Source: Cryptomeria japonica (Eukaryota; Streptophyta; Pinopsida; Cupressales; Cupressaceae). From it: a DNA stretch of 64,000 nt. Under the pieces are notes generated by a model that saw nothing but the letters and a program-made list of their open reading frames with translations, did no database searches and was not told the origin of the DNA. Each line of letters begins with the position of its first letter. Position 1 is the stretch's first letter. The position numbers and the translations under genes were made by a program. The stretch is taken from contig NC_081414.1 in assembly GCF_030272615.1 (NCBI RefSeq), positions 312,309,664 through 312,373,663 on the forward strand. The letters are read 5' to 3'. This document shows positions 48,951 through 59,697 of this stretch, in pieces.

Positions 48951-49508
48951 GGGAGTGAGATGGATCAGCCCACCCAGAGGATGGATGAAAATCAATTTTG
49001 ACGGGGCCTCTAAGGGTAACTCGGGGGTTGCTAGATGTGGAGTGGTCCTAAGGGATGAATGGGGAATATGTAAAATCATTAACTGTATACCCATAGGAAA
49101 TCAAACCAATCATGTAGCCGAAGCCATGGTGGCCTATCATGGGATGAAGCCATGGTGGCCTATCATGGGATGATCCTTGCAAAGGAAGCCAAATGCACTA
49201 AAGTTTGGTGTGAAGGAGACTCCTTAAACATTATCAACTGTTTAAATATGAAATTCCCGTCGTCTTGGTCTATTAGTAATGCTATTAAAGCTACTAGGAA
49301 AATTAGCAAAGAGTTTGACATGTGTGTTTTTACACATGTTCACAGGGAGGCCAACTCTTGTGCTGACTGGGCTGCCAACCTGGCTTGCCAATCAGGAGAC
49401 ATCATTACTAATTATGGTGAAACGGAGATTGCAAGTGAAATGAAATCCTTGCTCAATCAAGACTGAAGCTATACAAGGCAACGTGGTACTTTTAATCATT
49501 ATTTCTAA
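48951..49508 (+). pseudogene. LINE ORF2 part 4: RNase H, broken by a 26-bp tandem duplication
   Basis: WISPPRGWMKINFDGASKGN, then NHVAEAMVAYHGM. A 26-bp segment (49120-49145) is repeated at 49146-49171, which shifts the frame. In the other frame it continues LAKEAKCTKVWCEGDSLNII, FTHVHREANSCADWAANLA. Apart from the duplication all catalytic residues look normal. Translation then meets a TGA after LLNQD. The homologous frame runs on to NHYF-TAA at 49506-49508, which overlaps the ORF3 ATG. Confidence 0.9.
49120..49171 (+). repeat. 26-bp perfect tandem duplication in RNase H
   Basis: GAAGCCATGGTGGCCTATCA plus TGGGAT occurs twice in a row. The length is not a multiple of three. The LINE at 20046-20632 has a single copy at the equivalent place. 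Confidence 0.95.
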
Positions 49509-49511
49509 TGA
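49506..49511 (+). promoter_or_regulatory. TAATGA stop-start overlap between ORF2 and ORF3
   Basis: The ORF2-frame TAA (49506-49508) shares its last A with the ORF3 ATG (49508-49510). The LINE at 18 kb has TAATGC at the same place (20048-20044, minus). The same UAAUGA arrangement mediates translational coupling between ORFs in the insect LINE SART1. A similar role here is inference. Confidence 0.7.
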
Positions 49512-51259
49512 CCTTTCCACCTTTTTCGATGCAGGGCTCATTTGAAGATAATGAACTTTTAAATAGGTGTCTTATCATAATTAATTGGCACGGATTATGG
49601 GCGCTCTCAAAGAATAACCACAGAAGCCAGAGGGGAAGTGATCAAATCGAGAGAAGGAATTGCAAGGAAGGAGCTGGAAAAATGGGAGGTAACAAGAAGA
49701 GATTTGAACCTGCTTCCTACTCGGACTGGAGAAAGAATGATGAAGTATGGGATATCCTCCAACAGGGAGGAATGAATGTTGTCATGGAACGACTAAGTGG
49801 GAAAGACCCCACAATTACTTCTTACTTCATCAAGAACTGGAAAAATAGAAAAATTCTGATTGGTTCACAAATGATGAATGTCAATGAAGAGGTTATTGCC
49901 GAGGCCACGGGGATGTCTACTGAGGGTATGAAATTTTACAAGTACAGAGGAATATCTGACAAAGATGCAGACAAGTTTCCAGTTACAGATGGAGAGAGGC
50001 GAAAGATGATCAAAATTGACAATTCCTACCACTCCCCGAAGAGAATTTGCAGGCCTTGGAGGTTTGTTCTTTTCGCTTCTATTGAATACATTACCTTAGA
50101 CGGTAGGTTTACCAAGGCCTATGGGCATCACTTCATTCTTCTTAATCATTTTCGTCATGGAGAAAGGGTTAGCCTTCCCTATTACTATAAAGGAAATCCA
50201 GAGGGATCCTAAAGGTGATCATGCCCTCCACCAGGGGCTTATGGTCCTGGTTTATAAAATGCTAAAGGGGAAGTGCATTGAAAATCCTATCAAAGGCAAA
50301 AATGCTAGAGATGAAACTACAGAAAGTAAGGATAGTGGTTTTAATTTTGACTCAGAAACTGAGGGAGAGTCGGAGGAAACTAGCAAGAAAGGGAGGATTA
50401 GGGCCAAGAAAAGGAGGATTATTGTGGACTCTGATACGTCGGATTCTGCAACTGAATCCCTTGAGGAAAAATCTGCTAAAAAAAGGAAAGGGAAAACCAG
50501 TGGAAAAAGGGCTCAGAAAAAGAACATTAAAAAGGGGAACAATTCCAACTTCAATCATGTTTAGATTGAATCGGAAGAGGAGGCTGAAGAAAATAAGGTG
50601 GTTGATAGTCAGGATAAAGAAGGGGAGGGTAACCCGGTGATGGATAATTTGGAGACTGTGAATACCACAAATCTACATGAGGAAAAAGGGGATAAAAGTG
50701 ACAATGGTGACAAAGACACTGTTAAGGCCTTCTGTGAGACCATTGCTACTATGGTGAAGGATGTTAACAGTTTGAAAACCGATACACAGGCCATTGCAAG
50801 AATTATAGTTGGTGACAAACCCTTGTTGGAACATGTTAAAGAACTGGTAGCCATTCTGCATAATGCACAAGCTATTGAATGTATGGTTGGAAAAATTATG
50901 GCAACGGAGAAAAAGGTCAACCAGATGGGAGATCCTAAGGAAATGGAAAACAAAATAAAAGATTTCAGCACCAGAATTGACAAGCTGGAGCTCAATGTAA
51001 AGAAGATAGCCGACCAAAATTTCCAAATCCTCAAATCTCAGTGGACAACATGAACATCCTTATTAACAGGTTCGAGAATGATGCAGAAAAGGATGGTGAT
51101 AAAGAGAAGTCAAATAAGAAAGGGCATGAAAGGAGGACCAAAGCGAACACAAAGAAAAAAGGTGACATCGAAGGTCGTGAGCTGGAGGATCTGAAGACCT
51201 CAGCGAACAACATGAAACAAATGGTTGTTCACGCTGAGGAAATTATGAATAGTATTTAG
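49508..51259 (+). pseudogene. LINE ORF3, second copy, frameshifted
   Basis: Starts MTFPPFSMQG and parallels the intact 597-codon ORF at 18253-20046: MGGNKKRFEPASYSDWRKND, ILIGSQMMNVNEEVIAEATG, RICRPWRFVLFASIEY, TKAYGHHFILLNHFRHGE. A small deletion after VSLPYY removes the segment LACSMDHTI of the other copy and shifts the frame near 50190. A TAG lies near 50562. The coiled-coil part (50598-51053) ends in a one-base shift near 51035, and the basic C-terminus (GHERRTKANTKKK) ends at 51259 with MVVHAEEIMNSI. Confidence 0.75.
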
Positions 51260-51478
51260 TTTCTGTTGTTGTCCCTAGTTAGGTCTCTTTGCTATCTTTA
51301 TGCTTTCCTTTTGCTGTCTGTACCGAGATACTTTATTATGTAAAGTTGTGTTAAGTTGATCCCTTTCAGTGGGTTCATTTTGTTTTTTGAAGTGACAAGG
51401 CACTTTTTTTAGCAGTTCTCTCTCCTGGTTTGTACAAGGTTCGGGTACCTTTCAAATACGTACTTTTACTTAATCAAA
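51260..51478 (+). other. LINE 3' UTR
   Basis: T-rich, noncoding. The end GGTTCGGGTACCTTTCAAAT...TTAATCAAAAC resembles the end of the LINE at 18022 (GGTTCCAGGTTCCTTCC...TTAATTAATCAAAAC). There is no long poly-A, so the shared 3' terminal sequence may be what its RT recognises. Confidence 0.55.
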
Positions 51479-51529
51479 ACATATATACATCAAAAATACT
51501 AAAAATCTATTGTATAGAGAACAAAACTA

Positions 51530-52311
51530 TACTTGAGCCTGAGATGCTTCTCTAGTACATGGAGGAGGGCTCGCCATTGATGAAGCCGCTATGGATATTT
51601 CCTGTATGAAAAATGATAAGATTATAATTCATCACAATTTCTCATGTACGTGTGCATACAATCATCAAATCAATAAAATAGTAGAGATACATACCTCCGC
51701 CCTCTTTCGATCTTCGAGCATATCTGGTGCATTCAACATATCTACAAAGCTCAATGGCCGTTGTGTATAAAAAAGACAAAAAACACTAATCAATCTATAA
51801 GTTCCAAATAAGACAATTTCAACCTTTTCAAACAATTGTACAATTAAAAATGTATTCAATTACCTTCTTCCCACATTTAGGCATCCTCAAGGATTTCTTT
51901 CGCTGAGGACTAGGCCTAGACACGGAGGGGGTACCCTAAAAAAAAATTAACACAAGAGATATTAGTATAGATAATATTAAACATAATTTAACAAATCTAA
52001 AATTAAATGACTTGCATAAATTCCTTAAAAAGAATACATAAAATAAGGTGTACAAAATATGATACCGCATAGCTCTGTAGGTCAAAATCAATCGTTGAGA
52101 GTGTGGCATCATCAATCTGGGACATTTGGTCCCTTGACAATGCCTACAAAACAAAAAAATTTCAAGCATTAAAGAGAGTTAGTATATCTTGTAATTTTTT
52201 TGAGTTCAAAGTGTACTATTCTATTTTAACATGTTGCAAAATTTATACCTCAGGTGTTGAAGTTGCAGCTACAATAACTGCGAGAGGAATATTAGATGTC
52301 GATGTTGTATC
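51530..52311 (-). pseudogene. Second gene of element B, small 3' exons
   Basis: Five small exons match those of element A: about 51601-51535 (one copy only), 51743-51695, 51938-51865, 52143-52066 (ALSRDQMSQIDDATLSTIDF) and 52311-52249 (DTTSTSNIPLAVIVAATSTP). Splice ends are GT-AG as in A. Confidence 0.6.
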
Positions 52312-52425
52312 CTAAAATTCATAGTGTTTGTATCAATTTAAATCAATCTATAAATGAAAATTCATTTACAATTATAAATTTTAAGTGACTGATAAATAAA
52401 ATATTATGAATTCAAATAAGCACAC

Positions 52426-52990
52426 CTATGTTTGTCGCTGACTATCAAACAACATATCCATCAATTCATCTGTTAGCACCACATCCTCAGTTGTGCTAGT
52501 CTGACATCTACTCCCGCAAATCATGCACGAATGGGCTATGGATCCATCTGCAGTGGCCTTGTTATCCATCCCTATGCATATGCCTAAGAAAGTGGGACAC
52601 ACATGTTGAATGGGCTGACCAGCGCCAGTTACCCTAGCTAATGGATCATCGTTTGGTACAAGAGGGTGTGTTAACTGTGTCCCATGTTGGATGATCGCAT
52701 CATTCAATGTTGTGGCCACTTGAAGAGTCTGTAGCTCCATCGACTCTTTCAGGGCTACTGGGACAATCACATGCATCTTCGGTTTGGGTGCTAGGGGGTG
52801 ATGACTCTGCGAGTCTACTACCCTACGAGCTCCAGGTCTATCTTGGGCAAAGCCGCCACCTCTACTATGGAACTCTCTCATGTAAAAATAATTAGGCTTC
52901 TCATTAAGGACAAACTCACAATATACTTTCCTCAAAAAATACAATGGCACCTCATAATTATTACAAGGTGGTTTGTCAAAGACCATCCAC
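52426..52990 (-). pseudogene. Second gene of element B, large exon, 3' half
   Basis: Reads WMVFDKPPCNNYEVPLYFLR, MREFHSRGGGFAQDRPGARR, LKESMELQTLQVATTLNDAI, HVCPTFLGICIGMD, HSCMICGSRCQTS. It is open without stops from the Copia junction to the donor at 52426. The first CxxC of the zinc site in A (HVCLIC) is HVCPTF here. The Copia-type element at 52991 splits this exon from its 5' half (59698-60131). Confidence 0.65.
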
Positions 52991-53802
52991 TGTTGGCATT
53001 CTACACTCTTATGAGAATAGTTGATGTTGTCATCGATGGAAACCAACTGGCAACCAACTGGCAATCATCTGTCAACCCACCGATAGTTACAAGCACCGGC
53101 AATAGTCTTCTACATTCACCGGTAGTGGTAATAATGGATACCGGCACTCAAGCCGACATGGAATAAACTTTTGTTTATTGTTTTATCTTTTGTAAAAGCC
53201 AACATGGCATATTGTAAAAGACTCATATATATCTATGAGATCCTATAGGTCATTTCCTATGTGAGTATGTAGTATATGAGAAAGGATGATACATGATAGT
53301 TGATATTTTTGTATAAGGTGATATAGTTGACAGCGAAGGTTTTGGTAATGGACTGAGCTTAAACCGGTACTAAACCTAGCATAGTTGATGTTGATCTGAA
53401 GCAGTACATTGTATTGGATTTTGATAATCCATTTTGTAAGTCAGTGAGACTTATGTTTTGTGATTGAGCAGTGAGCTCTAGGCTGCTAGACTTCCAGCAT
53501 GTGCAGGCCCCTCATTGTAAGTAATATTTATTCATTGTCCAGTGAGTGAATATTGTGGGTCACAAATCCCACCAAGGGTTTTCCCACACCGGGTTTCCTC
53601 GTTAAATATCTTATGTTATGGTGTGTTTTATATGTTGTCTCTATTGTTCATGTTTACTATATTAATTCTCATTTACCGATACACTGTTTTGGGATGCAAA
53701 GTTCTTAATATTGTTAAATCTTTTGTTAACCGGTAAGATATTGATTCAGCCCCCACCCCTCCCCCCCTCTCAGTGTCTTTGGGACTGTCATTGATTCTAA
53801 CA
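52991..53802 (+). repeat. 5' LTR of the non-autonomous element
   Basis: 812 bp, starts TGTTGGCATTCTACACTC and ends TTGATTCTAACA. The inner half holds a C-rich block (53750-53770). The ORF at 53542-53736 lies inside it and is not a gene. Confidence 0.95.
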
Positions 53803-53804
53803 AT

Positions 53805-53817
53805 TAGTATTAGAGCC
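53805..53817 (+). other. Primer binding site, degenerate iMet type
   Basis: TAGTATTAGAGCC, two mismatches to TGGTATCAGAGCC, both of the C-to-T/G-to-A kind. It lies two bases inside the LTR edge, as in the other Copia element. Confidence 0.85.
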
Positions 53818-53846
53818 TAGTCCTCTATTTTCAAAAGCTTAACAAA

Positions 53847-54986
53847 TTGAGGAAGATTCTGACACCGGTACAGATGGAGAACTTAAGGAAACAATTTGAA
53901 GGAGCTCTTGTAGATTATGATGTAGAAAAAGTGAAGAACATCATATTGGAGGAAGAACTTAAAACTGCTCAAGAATTTCTTTTGGCACTTCAAAATAACT
54001 TGGTTATTGCAAAGAACAAAAGAAACGAACTTCATATGCAAATGCAGAATGAGGATGATGAAAAAGAAACTCTTAGAGAACTTGCAAACAAGTTGAGACA
54101 AGAAAATAGTACTATGAAGAATGAAATGCAAGATATGACTATGAGGTTTTGTAAAGACATTGAAGACAGAAAGAAAAATGAAGATGACTTGACTATGAGA
54201 CTCAATGATGCTAGAGATGAAAATATAAGACTTAATCATGAAAATGATATGTTGAAGACAAATCTGATTCACATGCAACATGATAAAACTGAACTTATGA
54301 GACAAAAGGGAATTCTAGAAAATGAGTTGGCTACTGCAAATTAACACAAAGAGAAATTCAAGAAAAGTTCAGAGGAACTTGATAACATGTTGAAAAGTTA
54401 GAAACCAAATGGAGATACAAATGGACTTGGATTTGAAGTTGGAGAAAGTTCTGGTACTACAAACAATCTAGATCAGAACAAATCGGTAAGACAACCTAAT
54501 GCTTATAAGTTTAATGGAAAATGTTTCAATTGCAACAAATATGGTCATAAAGAAAATCAGTGTAGATTTAGAAACAATCAAAATATTAATGCACCCATCG
54601 ATCAATGTTCCAAATGCAACAAAGTTGGTCATAATTTAGAAAATTGCAGAATGAATGTGAAATGTTATGTTTGTGGAAGATATGGACACTTATCTAATCA
54701 ATGCAGAACACAAACCGACATAGGATATGGAGAATCTATTCAGAGGAATAATGTGACTTGTTATGCTTGTAACAAAATTGGGTATATTGCAAAATTTTGT
54801 AGAAGCAAGACTTCACCGACAAATAATAAAGGATCCGGTTTGAAAGGCAAAGAAAAGGTAGATGAGGTAAAGCAAGAATTTTCAAAACAATGGATTAGGA
54901 AGAGAGATCAGAATGTTGATGAGACTATCTCTATACTAGTAGAACAAAGTAACCCTCCATTGGCAGGAGAATCTTCATCCAATTGA
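53847..54986 (+). pseudogene. Gag-like protein: coiled coil plus four zinc knuckles
   Basis: The first part (53847-54344) is a long Lys/Glu/Asn-rich helix (LRKQFEGALVDYDVEKVKNI ... LRQENSTMKNEM), probably a coiled coil. After a TAA and a TAG the same frame continues through CFNCNKYGHKENQC, CSKCNKVGHNLENC, CYVCGRYGHLSNQC and CYACNKIGYIAKFC. The first three are complete CCHC knuckles; in the fourth the His is Tyr. It ends LAGESSSN-TGA at 54986. A Gag with no pol suggests it packages its own RNA while relying on another element's enzymes. Confidence 0.85.
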
Positions 54987-55288
54987 GAAGTAACCCTTTG
55001 GGGGTATTGCAACAAATTGAATATCATGCAGATTACTCTCAGTCGATGGTGAGAAGATAGATTTCTTCTTTACCGGCAGATGTGTTAAGTTTTCACTTAA
55101 CCGACGAGCATTTAATGCAGTTGGTAAGAGAAAAGTCATTATAAATCATCGGATTTCCTTCATTTTTGATTCACTGAGCATTCAAATTAGTAGAGAGCAC
55201 GAAAAAGAGCAAAGGCATTCAAGGCGAAGGTGTGAAGTGATCTTTTCAAGCATTCAGAATACTTTAAGGCAACTAAAGGTATTTTTCA

Positions 55289-58200
55289 ATGGCTTCTTCT
55301 TCTGCTCCCGAGTTTATTGCGATCCCTACTATTGTGGAAAATATAAAACACCCTAGGCCCATGTTTAAAATAATTCCTGAAGTAGCTATGCAAGATGATT
55401 CCATAGGAGATTTTTCAAAAATTCCTAAAGGTGTATCTTATGTTGAAGACCCTAGGATGTATATACATTGCAATATAGAAGAACTAGGTTCTGAAGATTT
55501 GATGAAATGTTTACCAATGTAATTTGTGATGAACATGGTATGGTAAACCCGAGCAAAAGATTGTAGAAACTCTAGGTTTTGTGGAAATACTGAACATTCC
55601 CCAATTTCCAAAAGAAGTAGTGAGAATTGTCCTAAGTAGAGCACATGGAGAATTTCTATGGTTGGATTTTGTCTGCAAAATAACCCGGCAAGCAATTAGG
55701 GCAGTAACTGGTTTACCCTCAACCGGCAACAGACCTAAAAAAACAAAGAAAGTTCCTAACAACAAATTAATGATCCTAACTAGAGCAACATCTGACAGTA
55801 GATCACTAAGAGTGAATGATATCAAAGATATCAATGTGAGATTCATAAGTATGGTGCTAGGTTACAAGACTACACATGTAAACAGGCTTAATTCAGTTTC
55901 TAGTCTTTGCATTAACAATGCTTATGAGATGGTTAACAACAATGCAATGATAGATATGTGTGAATGGCTGAAAGATGAACTCATTGATAATTTGAAAAAG
56001 ATTAAAGGAGATAAGAAATGGACATTTTGCTTTGGTAATATTTTAGTATGCTTAATGTTGTACTTCACTAAGGTAATCCCTGGTACAAGACCTAAAGGCT
56101 TTGGATATGACATACCGGTAGGAAAAAAATTATAGGAAGCTTTTACCAACATGGGAACTGCAAAGGAGAACAACATAACTAAATACTTTAAAGCTTTTCA
56201 AGCTAAAATGAAAACCAGAGAAAGACTACTGCAGAGTGTAGTGGACAAATATCACAAAGAAATCTGTTTTGTCATCAAGAAGGATGAGACATGGATGGAA
56301 GTTGTACTCCCTAGGACTGTATGGGTGACTGAAATGGGATATGAGGTAGATCTCAACATTATTGAGACTTATGCTAAAGTTTTGTTAGATGCACCAAGAG
56401 AACCAACAAAACAAGTTTTTGGTAGTGCTGAAACTATTGAAAGTAATGTGAAAGTAATGAAGAAAAGGAAGAAAAGAGAAAAATATATTAGGGATGCATC
56501 AAAGAAGGTACAGGAAATTAAAGAAAATGTAATGAACATCAGTGGGATATCTGCTAGTGAGCTAGAAGGACTGCAACCAGAGGTACACATTTCACCAGTT
56601 GGCACATCTTCTGACAGTGAGAAACCAACAGAGTTCAAGAGAGTTGAGAGGAAGAGAAAAACTTGACTGGTACCATCTCCTTCACCCAAGAGAACAAGGA
56701 CTTTAAGAAAGAAACAACAGGAAATAAGGGAACCACCAAATAAATTAACACCAAAGAAGAAACAACAAACTGTCACCCCTTCTTTAAATGATTTACTAAA
56801 TGCAATAACTGATAATGAAAATTTGGCCAATGTACACCAACTGTATAACACATTCAATGATTCAGACAAGGAAAGCATTGAGAACAGTATAATTTTACAT
56901 CTGGATATATACAAAAAGGTTTTAATTGAAGTAGTGGATGACTTACCCAATGATCTGTATAGGAGATTGGAGGCAAAATGGATTGCAGTGATGGAATTGG
57001 ATAAGAAACTAAAAGTTGAAAAAATTCTAGTTGTACATCCGGTAAACTCAAAAGAGGAAATTGATGAACTAATCTCAGAGGCTAACCAATCTTTTTTTGC
57101 CAGTGGTCACCGACAAGTAAGTTTAATGGCAGGTAGAGTAAAAGAGATTGCAGATGAAATTGTTGATAACTAGGATATATTCTTTGTGGAGAAGGAAAAA
57201 CAAGAGGAAATGAACCAGCCAAAGAAAACATTCAAAGTGTATTAGAAGGATAAGGACAAAGGGAAAGGTAAAGTTGGTGGTATTCCAAACATCAAGATCA
57301 CTGACAATTTATCGCCACCTTTGGATACTGCACCGGTACATACTGATGATCCACTGGTTATTGACACTGAAGGTGTCACACATGATGACACTAATCCTTA
57401 GTCTAAGATACTATTCACCATGAATGTGGATACTCAGAGAGTGAATATTATTGTGGACAAGGACAGTGCAGAGGTTAAGGATGACAATGTTGGTTGTGGC
57501 AACTTGGCTAAAAAACTGGTAGAGACTATTCAGGTTGAGATCCCAACCCAAACAAAGCAATCATTAAAAACAGAGCAATCATTGGATACTGGGAAGAATA
57601 TTGAAGGTATAGATGTTGGCACAGGGCCACTGGAGACTGAGATACCGATAGTTGAGCATACAGAGAAACCTACTGAGACAGAGGTACATACTATGGCAGA
57701 CAATCGGGAATCACTGTGACATCAAAGCAGTCTGAGAAACCCTTGCTAGTTGAGATGCAAACACAAACTGGTCCACCGGAGGTAAACACAAGAAAAATGG
57801 GTACAACTGATAGAAGCACAAAGGTAATAAAGGCAGTTGGTCAGACATCTAGCACATCATCAAGTAAATTCAGACCTACTAATGTAACAGAGGTACTCTT
57901 GGATTCAATCAAAAAGATAACGGATTGCAATGCTTTGGCCTACAAAGAAATTGATGACACCATACCAATTCTTAAATTGATTGCACCAAAATGTAACATA
58001 GATCATGTTAAGGATTCTTTAGGTAAATTGGACACATTGTCCAAATTCATTGCTGACAATGTAATAACGATTGATAAAGTGAATGAGGATACAATAAAGG
58101 ACAAAGTTGAAAAGGAGAAGAAAAAACTCTTTGATGACACCATAAACAAGTGCATAGAACATAAGAATACATTATTACCGACACTGAACTCTACAATTTT

Positions 58201-58435
58201 GGAATACAAAGAGTTGTACAGAGAAACATGCGAACCACACATTCTGATAGAGGATATAGACAAGGAAATCAGTAAAATGCAGAAAGAAATTGAAGTCATA
58301 GCTGATAACATAATTGGCTCATCCGACCACATATCAGTTTTTGAGCAAGAAATGGCAGGCTTTGAAGAAAAACTAGAGAAACTTGAGAAAGAAAAGGCAA
58401 GGATTAAGTCTAATGCCAGAGAACTTAAATATTAA
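55289..58435 (+). pseudogene. Large second ORF of the non-autonomous element, function unknown
   Basis: Starts MASSSAPEFIAIPTIVENIK about 300 bp after gag. After a shift near 55500 it reads FLWLDFVCKITRQAIRAVTG, LRVNDIKDINVRFISMVLGY, then FCFGNILVCLMLYFTKVIPG. Lys/Arg-rich linkers follow (MKKRKKREK; VERKRKT), then a Pro/Thr/Glu-rich middle and a C-terminal coiled coil (58040-58435). Stops or shifts lie near 55520, 56133, 56664, 57172, 57244, 57400 and 57718; without them it would be a frame of over 1000 codons. The order (globular part, charged linker, coiled coil) parallels the LINE ORF3. No enzyme motif is seen. Confidence 0.65.
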
Positions 58436-58847
58436 TTTTGTCCAAAACTGGACAATCTTATCTCTCTGAGAATGGAAATATCCAAGGCATTACTTCAAGG
58501 AGAATGATCACCAGAAGAGCACATGCATCATCTCACTGACACGATCCAATAGACTGAGGCAACCTTAAATGACAGCAAAAGGTTTATGGAGAGTCTTAAT
58601 TTGGTTTTAGCAGATATCTTTCAGATTATAACCAATCGGTTACAGACCTTGAGGTGAATTTTTTGCACTCGTTTGACAATTTTTGACCACCTTTGTCATT
58701 GATATCAAAGGGGGAGTAGTGGAGAGAAAAATGATTATTCAGAGGAGATCATTTGCTTAGGGGGAGCACATCTTTTTGGAAACTTTTTTGGACTTCAGTT
58801 TTTGGAACAGTTTTTGGATTTTTCTCATGAGTGTTGCCATCAATGCC
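58436..58847 (+). other. 3' internal noncoding region of the non-autonomous element
   Basis: Contains extra purine tracts (AAAGGGGGAGTAG near 58708, TTAGGGGGAGCACA near 58758) before the true PPT. No coding domain is seen. Confidence 0.6.
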
Positions 58848-58858
58848 AAAGGGGGAGA
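58848..58858 (+). other. Polypurine tract
   Basis: AAAGGGGGAGA directly before the 3' LTR start (TGTTGGCATT at 58860). Confidence 0.85.
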
Positions 58859-58859
58859 T

Positions 58860-59692
58860 TGTTGGCATTCTACACTCTTATGAGAATAGTTGATGTTGTC
58901 ATTGATGGCAACCAACTCGAAACCAACTGGCAATCATCTGTCAACCCACCGACAGTTACCAGCACTGGCAATAGTCTTCTACATTCACTGATAGGCGCTT
59001 CATCGGTAGCGGCAATAATGGATACTCACACTCAATCCGACATGGAATAAAATTTTGTTTATTGTTTTAACTTTTGTTTATTGTTTTATCTTTTGTAAAA
59101 GCCGACATGGCATATTGTAAAAGACTCATATATATCTATGAGATCTTATAGGTCATTTCATATGTGAGTATGTAGTGTATGAGAAAGGATGATACATGAT
59201 AGTTGATATTTTTGTATAAGGTGATATAGTTGACAGCGAAGGTTTTGGTAATGGACTAAGCTTAAACTGGTACTGAACCTGGCATAGTTGATGTTGATCT
59301 GAAGTAGTACATTGTATTGTATTTTGATAATCCATTTTGTAAGTCAGTGAGACTTGTTTTGTGATTGAGCAGTGAGCTCTAGGCTGCTAGCCTTTCTACA
59401 TGTGCAGGCCCCTCATTGTAAGTAATATTTATTCATTGGCCAGTGAGTGAATATTGTGGGTCACAAATCCCACCGAGGTTTTTCCCACACCGGGCTTCCT
59501 CATTAAATATCTTGTGTTATGGTGTGTTTTCTATGTTGTCTCTATTGTTCCTGTTTACTATATTAATTCTTATTTACCGGTACACTGTTTTGGGATGCAA
59601 AGTTCTTAATATTGTTAAATCTTCTGCTAACCGGTTAGACACTAATTCACCCCCCCCTATCAGTTTCTTTGGGACTGTCATTGATTCTAACA
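58860..59692 (+). repeat. 3' LTR of the non-autonomous element
   Basis: 833 bp, same ends as the 5' LTR. It differs mainly by small indels, including an extra TTTTGTTTATTGTTTTAAC segment near 59054 and an inserted segment near 58990-59010. The high identity suggests a fairly recent insertion. Confidence 0.95.
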
Positions 59693-59697
59693 TCCAC

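Larger units (their letters stand above)
43504..51478 (+). mobile_element. LINE with three ORFs, nearly full length
   Basis: About 8 kb: ORF1 (DUF4283-like with zinc knuckle), ORF2 (AP-endonuclease, RT, zf-RVT-like, RNase H), ORF3 (unknown), 3' UTR. It interrupts an intron of the element B second gene; the paralogous site is 25714-25745 in A. About 30 bp of that intron is not found on either side, so the insertion seems to have deleted target bases. It is 5'-truncated just inside ORF1. The 3' end GTACCTTTCAAATACG...TTAATCAAAAC resembles that of the LINE at 18022. Confidence 0.85.
52991..59692 (+). mobile_element. Complete non-autonomous LTR retrotransposon (Copia-type ends), 6.7 kb
   Basis: 5' LTR 52991-53802 and 3' LTR 58860-59692 are nearly identical. 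TCCAC flanks both sides (52986-52990 and 59693-59697). The PBS is at 53805-53817 and the PPT at 58848-58858. The interior encodes a Gag-like protein and a second large ORF; no protease, integrase, RT or RNase H is visible. It must use enzymes supplied by other elements. The empty site is preserved in element A (GACCATCCACCACCTATCC around 27471). Confidence 0.95.
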
